DNA of 64,000 nt from Roseburia_C sp900315735 (lineage in GTDB: Bacteria; Bacillota; Clostridia; Lachnospirales; Lachnospiraceae): assembly GCA_052118425.1 (NCBI GenBank), contig JBQKHF010000014.1; one strand, given 5' to 3'. Under the pieces are notes generated by a model that saw nothing but the letters and a program-made list of their open reading frames with translations, had not been told where the DNA came from and made no database searches. Within the stretch, counting starts at the first letter, position 1. Every line of letters begins with the position of its first letter. Both the position numbers and the translations under genes were made by a program. Of the stretch, positions 16,549-26,000 are shown one piece after another.

Positions 16549-18744
16549 TTAGTCCTCTACCGGTTCTGCCGGGATAAAAATACGGTCTTTTACAACATCT
16601 GCAGGCTTTGGTGCTGCCTCTTCTGCTTCTCTGCAGAACTGCATCTGTGAATTCACCAGTACCTTTCCACGTTTATCAACCTTTTCATAGGTGCCATCTT
16701 TCTGAAGGAGATGTGCTTTTGTATTATCTGCCAGCTCCACATCCAGAATATGCATTACTTTATGCTTTAACTCTTCATTTTCTACCGGGAAAATAATCTC
16801 TACACGGCGGTCTAAGTTACGCGGCATCCAGTCGGCACTTCCCATGTAAATTTCTTCCTGTCCATCATTATAGAAATAGAAAATTCTGCTGTGCTCCAAG
16901 AAATTTCCTACAATGGAACGCACTCTGATATTCTCACTGATTTTTGGAATGCCTACCTTCAGACAGCAGATTCCACGTACGACTAAATCAATCTGTACAC
17001 CAGCCGCTGATGCTTCATATAAAGCTGCAATAATATCACGGTCACAAAGGGAATTCATCTTAGCTACAATTTTGGCTGTCTTTCCGGCTTTGGCATATTT
17101 TGTTTCACGCTCAATTAGTTTCAGGAAACGCTTCCGCAGCCAGATTGGTGCTACCACCAGCCGGTTCCAGGACAGCGGCTCCGAATAACCGGATAACATA
17201 TTAAATACTGCTGTTGCATCTTCTCCGATTGCTTCCGAGCAGGTAAAGATACCACAGTCTGTATACAGCTTTGCAGTGGAATCGTTATAGTTTCCGGTTC
17301 CAAGATGTACATAACGGCAGATGCCTTCTTCTTCTCTTCTTACGACCAGTGCAATCTTGCTGTGGGTCTTTAAGCCTACCAGTCCATAGATTACATGGCA
17401 GCCTGCTTTCTCTAATTTCTTTGCCCAGACGATGTTATTTTCCTCATCGAAACGGGCTTTTAACTCTACCAGAACTGATACCTGCTTGCCATTCTCTGCT
17501 GCCTGCGCCAGTGATGCAATAATCGGCGAATTACCGCTGACACGGTAAAGTGTCTGCTTGATTGCCAGTACATCCGGGTCTTTGGCTGCCTGACGGATAA
17601 ATTCTACTACCGGGTCAAAGGTCTGGTATGGATGATGCAGTAAGATATCACCCTTTTTAATGGCATCAAAGATGCTCTCTCCCTGTGGAATCTGTGGCAC
17701 CGGCTGCGGTGTATATGGTTTATAACGTAAATCATCACAGCCTTCCAAGCCATACATTTTCATAAGGTAAGTCAAGTCAATCGGTCCGTTGATTTTAAAG
17801 ATGTCATCCTCAGATTCTACCCGAAGCTCATCCTTTAAGAATGCCAACAAACGCTTGTCAATGCCATATTCCACTTCCAGACGGATGACTTCGCCCCACT
17901 GCCGTTTCTTTAAGGATTTTTCAATTTCTTTCAGCAAATCCTCTGCTTCGTCCTCATCAAAGGAAAGGTCGGCATTACGCATAATACGATATGGATAAGC
18001 ACAGACCACTTTATGACCTAAAAATAATTTGGAAATATTCTTCTCAATAATCTGCTCTAACAGGATAAAAGATTTCTCCCCTTCCTTTACGGATGGAATC
18101 GGAATCAGTCTTGGTAATACAGATGGCACCTGAACGGTTGCATATTCATAAATGGTTCCGCCCTTCTTACCCTCTGCCTTTAACTTCTTCTCCTCTGCTT
18201 TTCCAAGAAGATCATCTTTCTTTGGATTTTCTTCCAATAAGGCTACAATATTTAATGTCTTATTGCGAATCAGAGGAAATGGTCTGGATGCATCCACTGC
18301 CATCGGTGTCAGTACCGGATAAATATTTTCTTCAAAATAACGGTCCACATATTCTGCCTGAAAATCTTCCAAATCTTCATAGGCATCTACAATATAGATT
18401 CCTCTTGCATTCAGTAACGGGATCAGGGAACGGTTATAGGTAGAATACTGCAGTTCTACCAGCTCCCTTGTGTCATGATTAATGGCTGCCAACTGCTCAG
18501 ATGCAGTCATGCCGGCAATATCTGTTTTCTTATAGCCTGCATGTACCATGTCCTTTAAGGAAGCCACACGTACCATGAAAAATTCATCCAGATTCGAAGA
18601 AGTTATGCTGACAAATTTTAACCGTTCCAGAAGCGGAATGGATTTGTCTCTTGCTTCATTCAATACTCTGCCATTAAATTTAATCCAGCTTAACTCACGG
18701 TTTTCATAATATTCCGGATTCGTATATTCTTTTAATTTTTCCAT
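16549..18744 (-). CDS. ppk: Polyphosphate kinase
   Basis: A PPK1 of about 731 residues that makes polyphosphate reversibly from ATP. The N-terminal domain starts YENRELSWIKFNGRVLNEA. The two phospholipase-D-like catalytic domains carry HHPYQTFDPVVEFI, LKARFDEENNI, the phosphohistidine region YGLVGLKTHSKIALVVR with YVHLGTGNYN, and GSADWMPRNLDRRVEI near the end. All key blocks are present. I prefer ATG 18744, 9 nt after AGGAG; the ATG at 18750 is only 3 nt from it. It follows ppx by 12 bp, so polyphosphate synthesis and breakdown genes are in one transcript. Confidence 0.97.
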   Translation of the reverse strand: MEKLKEYTNPEYYENRELSWIKFNGRVLNEARDKSIPLLERLKFVSITSSNLDEFFMVRVASLKDMVHAGYKKTDIAGMTASEQLAAINHDTRELVELQYSTYNRSLIPLLNARGIYIVDAYEDLEDFQAEYVDRYFEENIYPVLTPMAVDASRPFPLIRNKTLNIVALLEENPKKDDLLGKAEEKKLKAEGKKGGTIYEYATVQVPSVLPRLIPIPSVKEGEKSFILLEQIIEKNISKLFLGHKVVCAYPYRIMRNADLSFDEDEAEDLLKEIEKSLKKRQWGEVIRLEVEYGIDKRLLAFLKDELRVESEDDIFKINGPIDLTYLMKMYGLEGCDDLRYKPYTPQPVPQIPQGESIFDAIKKGDILLHHPYQTFDPVVEFIRQAAKDPDVLAIKQTLYRVSGNSPIIASLAQAAENGKQVSVLVELKARFDEENNIVWAKKLEKAGCHVIYGLVGLKTHSKIALVVRREEEGICRYVHLGTGNYNDSTAKLYTDCGIFTCSEAIGEDATAVFNMLSGYSEPLSWNRLVVAPIWLRKRFLKLIERETKYAKAGKTAKIVAKMNSLCDRDIIAALYEASAAGVQIDLVVRGICCLKVGIPKISENIRVRSIVGNFLEHSRIFYFYNDGQEEIYMGSADWMPRNLDRRVEIIFPVENEELKHKVMHILDVELADNTKAHLLQKDGTYEKVDKRGKVLVNSQMQFCREAEEAAPKPADVVKDRIFIPAEPVED

Positions 18745-18756
18745 TCGCATACTCTC

Positions 18757-20286
18757 CTAACTATAGACCTTTTTCACTTTAATCACCGGTTTCATACTGA
18801 ATACTTCTTCAAAGAAGGATGCCTTTGACTCAAACAATCCTCTTTCCAAAGTTACATCATCTTCTGTCTCTATGGTAATAATCAGATTTCTTCCGGAAAC
18901 AGAAGTCTTTACATTCTTAAATTTCTGCTTGTGGCTTCTGTCCATGGCATTTGCCACCTTAAGGATTGCTGCAAGCTTGGCTACGGTAAGATAACTGTCA
19001 TGATCCATCTTATCAGCCAGTCTGTCATAGCTGTCTATCGGAAGTGTGTTATAAAGTACCGTAGATGCTACGATTTCACGTTCCAGATGGGTCAGACCGA
19101 TTATTTCAGAAGAAATAATAATGTCATAAGAGCACTGCGGTCCATTAACCAGGCTGACAAATTTACCACAGTCATGAAGAATGGCCGCTGTCCGAAGCAT
19201 CAGCCGCTCTCTGTTTCCCAGTCCGTGAATCTTTTTCATGGCATCAAATATCTGGACTGCCATCTGCTCCAATGCTTCAAGGTGTGGCTGATATCCGAAA
19301 TATCTTTTGGACATACATTCTGCCGCAGATATTACGTCCTCTTCGAAATCATGTGTTGCTTTCACCATATTATGCCGCTGTGCATAATCATATGCTATAC
19401 CATCATTAATATTCACACCCGGAACTACTACATTCTGGGCATTTAATGTGGCAACTAACTGCCGGTAGATAACCAGTGCCGGAATCAGTAAGATATCACT
19501 CTCGTTGGTGATTCCTAATTCCCTTGCAATCTGTCCTGTATTTTTGGCTCTCAATTTCTCCGTATAACGATAGAACTTGTCCGCATCTACCATGCGTTTT
19601 CCATTCTCTTTACTGATTTTTGGCATAAATGCAGAGATGTAATCTCCCATAAAAATGACATAACGGATTCCTTCTTTTGGAAGGTAAAGTGCCTTAAATA
19701 CTTCCAGTTCCTTATCTACAACTTCCTGAATCTGCTGCTCATAATTGCCGCTTTGCATGCCAAGGTCAGAAAGTTTCTCCTGCACACGCATAATTCCAAT
19801 CAGAAGATGCTGTGTGGTAACTACTTTTCCTTTCACGAAAAGTGTAATCTGCATACTGTTTCCACCCACATCTACTACTGCCGCATTCTGACTGGTCATG
19901 TCTTCAAAATTCTTCTGGGATGCCACCGTCTTATAACTGATAAAACGATGTTCGGAATTGCTCAGTACTTTCACTTCAAGTCCGGTACGAATCCGTATCT
20001 GGTCTAAAATAAATGCTTCGTTCTGCGCATCCCGGATAACAAGACCGGAATATGCTTCGTACTCATCTGTCCGGTACATCTCCATAATCCCCACAAATTC
20101 TTTCAGCACCTGACACAGTTCATCCGCTGTCTCATATCCGACATATCCCTGGGAATAAACATCCCTTCCCAGCTCTATTCTGTGGCGGACATGGTCAATT
20201 TCCCGGATTCCTCTCTTAATGGAAAGTTCAAATACTTTCAGGCTGATTTCATAAGACCCGATATAAATTGCTGCAAAAGTCTTCAT
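18757..20286 (-). CDS. ppx: Exopolyphosphatase, Ppx/GppA family
   Basis: A 509-residue protein with an N-terminal ASKHA-type phosphatase domain (about 1-300). It has AAIYIGSYEISLKVFEL where canonical Ppx has a conserved D.GSNS, then AAVVDVGGNSMQITLF near 137. A C-terminal HD domain (about 330-470) carries LRTAAILHDCGKFVS and LTHLEREIVA. The class removes terminal phosphate from polyphosphate or pppGpp. The first motif reads YIGSYE, a drift from D-x-G-S-N-S, so catalysis may differ. It lies between a DUF815 ATPase and ppk in the pheA operon. Confidence 0.88.
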   Translation of the reverse strand: MKTFAAIYIGSYEISLKVFELSIKRGIREIDHVRHRIELGRDVYSQGYVGYETADELCQVLKEFVGIMEMYRTDEYEAYSGLVIRDAQNEAFILDQIRIRTGLEVKVLSNSEHRFISYKTVASQKNFEDMTSQNAAVVDVGGNSMQITLFVKGKVVTTQHLLIGIMRVQEKLSDLGMQSGNYEQQIQEVVDKELEVFKALYLPKEGIRYVIFMGDYISAFMPKISKENGKRMVDADKFYRYTEKLRAKNTGQIARELGITNESDILLIPALVIYRQLVATLNAQNVVVPGVNINDGIAYDYAQRHNMVKATHDFEEDVISAAECMSKRYFGYQPHLEALEQMAVQIFDAMKKIHGLGNRERLMLRTAAILHDCGKFVSLVNGPQCSYDIIISSEIIGLTHLEREIVASTVLYNTLPIDSYDRLADKMDHDSYLTVAKLAAILKVANAMDRSHKQKFKNVKTSVSGRNLIITIETEDDVTLERGLFESKASFFEEVFSMKPVIKVKKVYS

Positions 20287-20316
20287 CCGCGCTCCTCCTC
20301 CTGTGTAAATCTTCTG

Positions 20317-21612
20317 TTACGCTTCCTGTCCTAACATATAATTGATAAACTGCTGTGCGGTTCTTCCGGAAAGTCCCCCATGACTTAATTCCCACTTGTT
20401 AGCTTCTGCTAAAAGTTCTTCTGCCGGAAGTTTTACTCCCTGCTTTTCTGCCAGTTCTACGACAATCTGCTGGAATTCTTTCTTGGTCGGTGCCCCAAAG
20501 TAAATAGATACACCAAAACGATATACCAGTGAAAGTTTTTCCTGTACGGTATCAGAAGTATGCATATCCTCACGCACTTCCTCTTTATCTGAAAAGTTCT
20601 CACGAATCAGATGTCTGCGGTTTGAGGTTGCATAAATCAGTACATTGTCCGGTTTCTTCTCCAGACCACCTTCGATTACAGCTTTCAAATATTTATATTC
20701 AATTTCAAATTCCTCAAAGGATAAATCATCCATATATATAATAAATTTATAATTACGGTTCTTTATCATGGAAATAACGGTGTTCAAATCTTTAAACTGA
20801 TGCTTATAAACTTCAATCAGACGAAGACCCTGCTCATAATACTGATTGGCAATTGCCTTTATACTGGTTGACTTACCGGTACCTGCATCACCAAACAACA
20901 GACAGTTATTGGCACTTTTTCCCTTTACAAAAGCTTCTGTATTATCCACCAGCTTCTTCTTTGCAATCTCATATCCTACCAGGTCATCCAGTTTCACATG
21001 AGCGATTTTGGTAATCGGTGCCAGTTCTACAACGCCGTTGGTATTCTGGATACGGAATGCTTTATGTAATCCCAGATTACCTACGCCAAATCTTTCATAG
21101 AATCCGGTTACGCTGTCCTGAAATGCCTTGGTATCCACTGCAGAAGCCAGTTCTACAGCCAGCTCACAGATACAGTCACGGATACGTTTGTTAAATACAC
21201 TTCCGTTGTCATCCGGTCCTTTGAAATTCTGAAGGACATCCATATCATCAATTTCCAGTGTCTTTGCCACTTCATTTAAGTTATAATCAAACATTTCTTT
21301 TAAAATAGCAAAATCATGAGCTGCAATGGCATTAATGCTTCCGTTTACCGCTCCCTTCATTTCACAGGCGGTACTGTATGCATTTTCATTATTTACCATA
21401 ATGAACGCAAGAAAACAGTGCCACAGATTTCCTTCAAAACCGTGGCTCACTGCCAGTTCAATCAGTTGATTCAAACATCGATAATACAATTCTACTATAT
21501 CAGACCGATTGTAAAATTCACTATCATAGTTTTCCAAAATCCATGTAAAATTATAAAATAATTCTCCGTTTTCAAAGTTCTTATATAAAATTAATTCTCC
21601 TGAATGCTTCAT
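20317..21612 (-). CDS. DUF815 AAA-type ATPase
   Basis: A 431-residue protein of the DUF815 ATPase family. The N-terminal 200 residues are helical and specific to the clostridial form. The ATPase begins near KLDDLVGYEIAKKKLV and has Walker A FGDAGTGKSTS (about 242-252), Walker B FIIYMDDLSFE (about 287-297), sensor ATSNRRHLI and a helical lid with GLSGRTAQQF. The cellular role of the family is not known to me. It lies 21 bp behind pheA and 30 bp before ppx. Confidence 0.88.
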   Translation of the reverse strand: MKHSGELILYKNFENGELFYNFTWILENYDSEFYNRSDIVELYYRCLNQLIELAVSHGFEGNLWHCFLAFIMVNNENAYSTACEMKGAVNGSINAIAAHDFAILKEMFDYNLNEVAKTLEIDDMDVLQNFKGPDDNGSVFNKRIRDCICELAVELASAVDTKAFQDSVTGFYERFGVGNLGLHKAFRIQNTNGVVELAPITKIAHVKLDDLVGYEIAKKKLVDNTEAFVKGKSANNCLLFGDAGTGKSTSIKAIANQYYEQGLRLIEVYKHQFKDLNTVISMIKNRNYKFIIYMDDLSFEEFEIEYKYLKAVIEGGLEKKPDNVLIYATSNRRHLIRENFSDKEEVREDMHTSDTVQEKLSLVYRFGVSIYFGAPTKKEFQQIVVELAEKQGVKLPAEELLAEANKWELSHGGLSGRTAQQFINYMLGQEA

Positions 21613-21633
21613 CTTAATGTCTTACCTGTCTTT

Positions 21634-22764
21634 CTAATAATTTCCGAGAATCTTAAAATTCTCCGCTTCCTCTTTAATTCCATGCAATGCATTCTTCACT
21701 GCACTCTCATTCAAGTTTCCTTCAAAATCGATAAAGAAACGATATTCCCAGTTCCGCTCTCCCAATGGTCTTGATTCTATCTTATTCATGTTTAAATCAT
21801 TAAAGATAAAATGGGATAACATATGATAAAGGGTTCCGCTTTCATGCGGAATTTCAAAGCAAATACTGATTTTTCCGGCATCCTTTAAGAAAATCTTCCG
21901 ACCGGTCACAATGACAAACTTTGTACAGTTATTGCTGTTATCCTGGATATGCTCATCCAATATATCAAGCCCGTAAATATCCGCAGTAAGGCGGCTTGCA
22001 ATGGCTGCCTGTCTTGTAAGTCCGTCCTCTTTAACTTTCTTTGCTGCCATGGCGGTATTCTTAAAGCTGTGCTTCTCCCAGCTCCGATGCTCATCTAAAT
22101 ATCTGCCACACTGCATCAGTGCCTGCGGATGGGAATACACCTGCTCGATATCAGATAACTTGGAGCCTTTCGTTCCAAGCAGGCAGTGGTCTATCGGAAT
22201 AATCTGCTCTCCCACGATACAATTATCATATTCTACCAGCAGATCATAATTTTCTGAAACAATTCCCGCAGAAGAATTCTCAATCGGAAGTACTGCATAA
22301 TCCGCTTCTCCTTTTGCGATTGCTTCCATGGCATCCCGCCAGGTCTGCACATGATAACTGTTTGTGGTATCATGGAAAAACTGCTGCATTGCCATCTGGC
22401 TGTATGCGCCTTCTTCTCCCTGATATACGATTCTTATATTTTTATCCGGAAGCGCCGTTACCTCTTCAAATGGGATTGGCTCCATAATTCCTTTTTCTGC
22501 CAGCTTCTGATACTGCCGTTTTCTGCTCATGCTCATCAGATGCTCAAAAAGCTCTCTGGTTCCACGTTTTAAAAACGGGTCATCCACCATGGAAGTGACC
22601 TTTTCTAATTTCTCTTCTTCTCTTGCCTTATCAAAGACTTTTTTCCCGGTAGAAAGCTTATAATCTGCCACCTGTTCGGTCAGTGCCATACGTTTCTCAT
22701 ACAGTTCTACCAGCTCTTTATCCACGCTGTCAATTTCTGCTCTTATCTCTTTTAAATCTTTCAT
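21634..22764 (-). CDS. pheA: Bifunctional chorismate mutase / prephenate dehydratase
   Basis: The 376-residue P-protein makes phenylpyruvate from chorismate for phenylalanine. The chorismate mutase domain (1-88) shows IRAEIDSVDKELVELYEKRM. The prephenate dehydratase domain (about 108-285) begins RIVYQGEEGAYSQMA and contains NSSAGIVSENYDLL and NNCTKFVIV. The ACT domain that binds phenylalanine (about 300-370) has the KIESRP motif. All parts are present and length is normal. It heads an operon with the DUF815 ATPase, ppx and ppk, an odd link between aromatic synthesis and polyphosphate. Confidence 0.97.
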   Translation of the reverse strand: MKDLKEIRAEIDSVDKELVELYEKRMALTEQVADYKLSTGKKVFDKAREEEKLEKVTSMVDDPFLKRGTRELFEHLMSMSRKRQYQKLAEKGIMEPIPFEEVTALPDKNIRIVYQGEEGAYSQMAMQQFFHDTTNSYHVQTWRDAMEAIAKGEADYAVLPIENSSAGIVSENYDLLVEYDNCIVGEQIIPIDHCLLGTKGSKLSDIEQVYSHPQALMQCGRYLDEHRSWEKHSFKNTAMAAKKVKEDGLTRQAAIASRLTADIYGLDILDEHIQDNSNNCTKFVIVTGRKIFLKDAGKISICFEIPHESGTLYHMLSHFIFNDLNMNKIESRPLGERNWEYRFFIDFEGNLNESAVKNALHGIKEEAENFKILGNY

Positions 22765-22793
22765 TGTTATCTTTCACCTTATTATTTTTTTCT

Positions 22794-22822
22794 ATCATAT
22801 ACCATTCCCATTTCGGTTGCAA
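22794..22822 (-). promoter_or_regulatory. Promoter of the pheA operon
   Basis: Minus-strand TTGCAA (22817-22822) and TATGAT (22794-22799) are 17 nt apart, about 30 bp upstream of the pheA start and just outside the long hairpin element. Confidence 0.65.
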
Positions 22823-22849
22823 GTTTCCCAAAAGAAAGTTATAATTTTT

Positions 22850-23203
22850 ATCGTAAGAATTGTGGAATTTGGAAATGTTGCAGAGGAGTTTTTCCATTCC
22901 TTTGACTGATTGACAACTTTATCCGGCTGCAGCGGATACATCCTTTCGTCTGCAAGGGGCACTAAGAATTTCCATATCATATCTCGTAGTTGCGGCAACC
23001 GGCGCAAATTCACATCCATGTTCAGCTTGCGCCTCGCCGGCACATCCTGTGCCAGCGTTGCCGGTCGTTGCAGAAATTCCAAGTGCCCTTAGCAGACTTC
23101 GGAAATTGTATCCGCAATCACCCAGACAATGTTGCCATTCTGTCAAATATTGAAAAAAAGAAATAACTGCCTGTCATATTTCCAAATTTCACAATCATCC
23201 GAT
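22850..23203. repeat. Long hairpin element, copy 1
   Basis: A 354-bp imperfect inverted repeat filling most of the gap between divergent pheA and the DUF5050 gene. Outer arms pair (ATTGTGGAATTTGGAAAT near 22859 with its complement near 23180-23195), then GCGGATACA (22932-22940) with 23107-23115, then AGGGGCACT with AGTGCCCTT. The tip, read on the minus strand, has GCTGGCACA / TGTGCCGGC and GGCGCAA / TTTGCGCC hairpins, shared with copies 2 and 3. Orientation is opposite to those copies. It has no open frame with an SD. Confidence 0.85.
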
Positions 23204-23230
23204 TACATATGACATCAAAGGAGGATTCTT

Positions 23231-24250
23231 ATGAAAAACAAACGAAAAAAGCAACTCTTTATCACGATTGCAATTATCCTTATTCTGATTGCAGTTTTTT
23301 GTCTGATTCACTTTCTCAACCGCACAAAAATGAATTCTGGTTATGTCAATGGAAATACTGCCGGAAATCTTTATAATGGCGGACTTTTCTGTGAAAGTAA
23401 CGGCACTGTTTTCTTCAGTAATCCTTCTGACAATCACAGACTCTATTCCATGAATCCTGACGGCACCAACATGAAGAAGCTTTCCGACGATACCGTCTCT
23501 TATATCAATGCAGATGAACACTATGTCTACTACGTCAGAAATAACAAAAGTGAGGATACCAATTTTTCTTTTCTGAATTTTGGAACCAACAGCTTATGCC
23601 GCATTGACCGTGATGGCGGGAAGGTTACCATTTTAGATGATGACCCAAGTCTTTATGCCGGACTGTACGGAAATTATATTTATTACATCCACTATGACAA
23701 GGAAACGGCTTCCACCCTGTATCGTGTAAAAATCGATGGCACGAAAAAAGAACAGGTTTCCAAATTTCCATATAAGACCTGCTCTTCCAATGGACAGTAT
23801 ATGTACTTTAATGGTGAGAATGATTCCCACTCTCTCCTGCAGCTTGATACTGCCGACAACTCCGTTGCCACACTCTATAGCTGCACCTGTTATGAACCGA
23901 CCGTAATCAATGACATGGCTTATTATATGGATGGTGACAACAATTATGGACTGAGCACTTATTCCTTAAGCAGCGGTGCTGCCAACCTTATCATTCCATC
24001 CCGAATTGACTGTTACAACGTCACCGGGGATTATATCTATTATCAGAAAAATGGAGAGGGTGCCGGTATCTACCGCTGTCTCACTGACGGAAGCAATGAG
24101 GAATTACTGATATCCGGTAATTATACCGCATTACATACCACCTCACAGTACCTTTACTTCTATGCATATGGCAATGACTCTACCTGTTATCAGATGCCAC
24201 TTAGCGGTACCGGAAATGATATCAATGTATTTACGCCGGAGAAGTTATAG
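23231..24250 (+). CDS. DUF5050 beta-propeller-like membrane-anchored protein
   Basis: A 339-residue protein with a basic start and one N-terminal membrane helix (about 9-29), so the rest is probably outside the cell. The body is a series of repeats of about 40 residues with patterns such as YYVRN, LYRVKIDGT, YMYFNGENDSHSLLQLD and YIYYQKNGEGAGIYRC. This is typical of the DUF5050 domain, which resembles a beta-propeller. The function is unknown. ATG 23231 follows AAAGGAGG by 6 nt. The gene is divergent from pheA and monocistronic. Confidence 0.82.
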   Translation: MKNKRKKQLFITIAIILILIAVFCLIHFLNRTKMNSGYVNGNTAGNLYNGGLFCESNGTVFFSNPSDNHRLYSMNPDGTNMKKLSDDTVSYINADEHYVYYVRNNKSEDTNFSFLNFGTNSLCRIDRDGGKVTILDDDPSLYAGLYGNYIYYIHYDKETASTLYRVKIDGTKKEQVSKFPYKTCSSNGQYMYFNGENDSHSLLQLDTADNSVATLYSCTCYEPTVINDMAYYMDGDNNYGLSTYSLSSGAANLIIPSRIDCYNVTGDYIYYQKNGEGAGIYRCLTDGSNEELLISGNYTALHTTSQYLYFYAYGNDSTCYQMPLSGTGNDINVFTPEKL

Positions 24251-24354
24251 TGTTCTTTTTAGACTCATGTTCCAAATGTAAATTTACTCATTTTGATTAT
24301 GAAAATTACTTTTTTGATTAAAGAATCTTTTAATTTATGAAAACGGATTTTCGA

Positions 24355-24386
24355 AAGGCTGCCCACTTGGATAGTGCGGCAGCCTT
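24355..24386. terminator. Weak hairpin between DUF5050 gene and abiEii
   Basis: AAGGCTGC (24355-24362) pairs with GCAGCCTT (24379-24386). Neither strand has a good T-tract after it, so termination is possible but not convincing. It is the only structure seen in the 24251-24412 gap. Confidence 0.35.
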
Positions 24387-24412
24387 AACATTCCCCTCTA
24401 ATATCCTTTCAC

Positions 24413-25258
24413 TTAAAATTCAAGCAGTTCTGCGATTCTTAGAATTATTTCCATCACCTCTTCATAAGGAATCTCCGCTGCGTATGTATTGTTTATGCAA
24501 TAATTATTCCAAAGAACTTTTAGGGCTGTATCCTCTCTCATATCCCTTATAATCTCTTTCCACTCCAACATTATCTGCAAGGATTCTCTTTTCTTTGCAG
24601 TTCTTGTAACAGCAAGTTTCAATATTTTAGGATGAATCGACTCCTTATACATATGATAAAACATATATAAATCATAAAAATCTCTGGCTCTTGATGTTCC
24701 AATATTTCTTCTAATAACTGTCTCATATTTTTCCGCTATAATAGTTTCAGTATTATATGCCATAATATCAATTTCATCGTCATCTAATATTGTTTTATAA
24801 GAATACTGAACAGCTCCTGGTGTTATCTCATCTCCTGTAGTAATATCAACCTTTATCTTATTCGAAATTTTTCCATAATGAGCAACCAAAAATGCCCGAA
24901 AATTATTATAATCATCTTTTTCTCTAATTGTTACAAGTCTTTCAAATTCAAACTCTATATTATCGCCAACATCAATCAGAAGAATCTCTTGAATTACCTT
25001 TTCTATCTCATCTTCTTCCACATTGATTCCAGTTACCGTAGTATCCATATCCATGGTAGTTCTTTCAGAGATTCCAAGCATCGATGATATTAACAATCCA
25101 CCCTTTAATATAAAATTATTTTTATATGGTGACTTTGCCAATCTTTCCAGAATTCGTTCAAGCAAAAATATCTGCAATACTTCTTGTGGCTGTAACTTTC
25201 TCTTTTCTGCCAAACTTCTTATCTGTCCCTTTAATTGTTCTGGTGTTCTCTCCTTCAG
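24413..25258 (-). CDS. AbiEii nucleotidyltransferase toxin
   Basis: The toxin of an AbiE type IV toxin-antitoxin system. The DUF1814/AbiEii fold is clear: FILKGGLLISSML, RTTMDMDT with the acidic pair, KVDITTGDEI, and the helical block ETIIAEKYETVIRR then ARDFYDLYMFY. Toxins of this class modify tRNA 3' ends or other RNAs. The frame has no ATG near its N-terminus. CTG at 25258 lies 6 nt after a perfect GGAGGT inside the antitoxin gene and gives (M)KERTPEQLKGQIRSLAEKR, a sensible start. A TTG at 25213 is the alternative. The predicted 281 residues fit the family. Start codons overlap the abiEi stop by 4 nt, so translation is coupled. Confidence 0.85.
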   Translation of the reverse strand: MKERTPEQLKGQIRSLAEKRKLQPQEVLQIFLLERILERLAKSPYKNNFILKGGLLISSMLGISERTTMDMDTTVTGINVEEDEIEKVIQEILLIDVGDNIEFEFERLVTIREKDDYNNFRAFLVAHYGKISNKIKVDITTGDEITPGAVQYSYKTILDDDEIDIMAYNTETIIAEKYETVIRRNIGTSRARDFYDLYMFYHMYKESIHPKILKLAVTRTAKKRESLQIMLEWKEIIRDMREDTALKVLWNNYCINNTYAAEIPYEEVMEIILRIAELLEF

Positions 25259-25854
25259 CCCAGCACCTCCATATATGTCCGAACCTTCTGTTCCAAATGA
25301 AAAGCTCTGGAATATTTGATAATCTTTCTTGGATTACACATTCCACCAAAATACTCCTTCAAAGCCTGTGTATACACTTGAACATCAATGCTCTTTTTAT
25401 CTCTTATCAAATCACAAATACATCGTTCCAAATCATATACCTTAACGTCATATCCCTGCGGACTTTTTAACATCACAATACCTAAATCCCACAGTTCTTT
25501 CTTACAATAATGAAACTTTGTATTCTCATAGCTCTTCTTTATTCTGGAAACATTATCTCCCTGAGGAACCGTTAAATCCAGATTATGTGGCACTCTATCC
25601 GAAATTCCATGTAAGAATAATGCAGTTCCATGGGAAAATATCAATTTATCAGACCTGCTTTGAATAATTCTGAATTCATCCGGCTGCTCATCTGCTAAAA
25701 TATAATTTCCATGAGATTCTTTTAAGATAATTCCTTTTTCCAGACTATCATATAGTAACAACCGGTCTATACCCGCCTTCTGAATGTCACCTGCAGATGC
25801 AATTCCACCTTTTTGTTCCATTACTAACTTTAATTTATCAATATAATAATCCAC
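25255..25854 (-). CDS. AbiEi-type antitoxin / autorepressor
   Basis: A 199-residue protein with an N-terminal winged helix (about 6-55: GGIASAGDIQKAGIDRLLLYDSLEKGIILKE, here split by function) and the AbiEi C-terminal domain (IFSHGTALFLHGISDRVPH, then DLERCICDLIRDK). AbiEi proteins bind their own promoter at inverted repeats and neutralise AbiEii without stable protein contact. I chose GTG 25854, 6 nt after GGGAGGTG. An upstream ATG reading has no SD. It is followed directly by the toxin gene. The system may protect against phage, as AbiE does in Lactococcus. Confidence 0.87.
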   Translation of the reverse strand: MDYYIDKLKLVMEQKGGIASAGDIQKAGIDRLLLYDSLEKGIILKESHGNYILADEQPDEFRIIQSRSDKLIFSHGTALFLHGISDRVPHNLDLTVPQGDNVSRIKKSYENTKFHYCKKELWDLGIVMLKSPQGYDVKVYDLERCICDLIRDKKSIDVQVYTQALKEYFGGMCNPRKIIKYSRAFHLEQKVRTYMEVLG

Positions 25855-25897
25855 GAAAATCACCTCCCGTTCAAATCGTTCTTTCATTCTATCATAC

Positions 25898-25926
25898 AAA
25901 AGAACAATTGTAAATATTGTTCTTTT
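25898..25926. promoter_or_regulatory. Inverted-repeat operator upstream of abiE
   Basis: Perfect 11-bp arms AAAAGAACAAT and ATTGTTCTTTT are separated by 7 nt. A third half-site-like AAAGAACGTTTT lies at about 25940-25951. The position, 45-70 bp upstream of the abiEi start, and the known autoregulation of AbiEi make this the likely operator. Confidence 0.7.
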
Positions 25927-26000
25927 ATTTTAATATATTAAAGAACGTTTTGTTTTTAATCTTTAGGATTACTGCTACGCTTATATAAAATAAATAGCAT

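Noticed and set aside
22850..23203. Insertion sequence
   Set aside because: The element has inverted arms but no transposase frame in any reading; at most it is a non-autonomous element.
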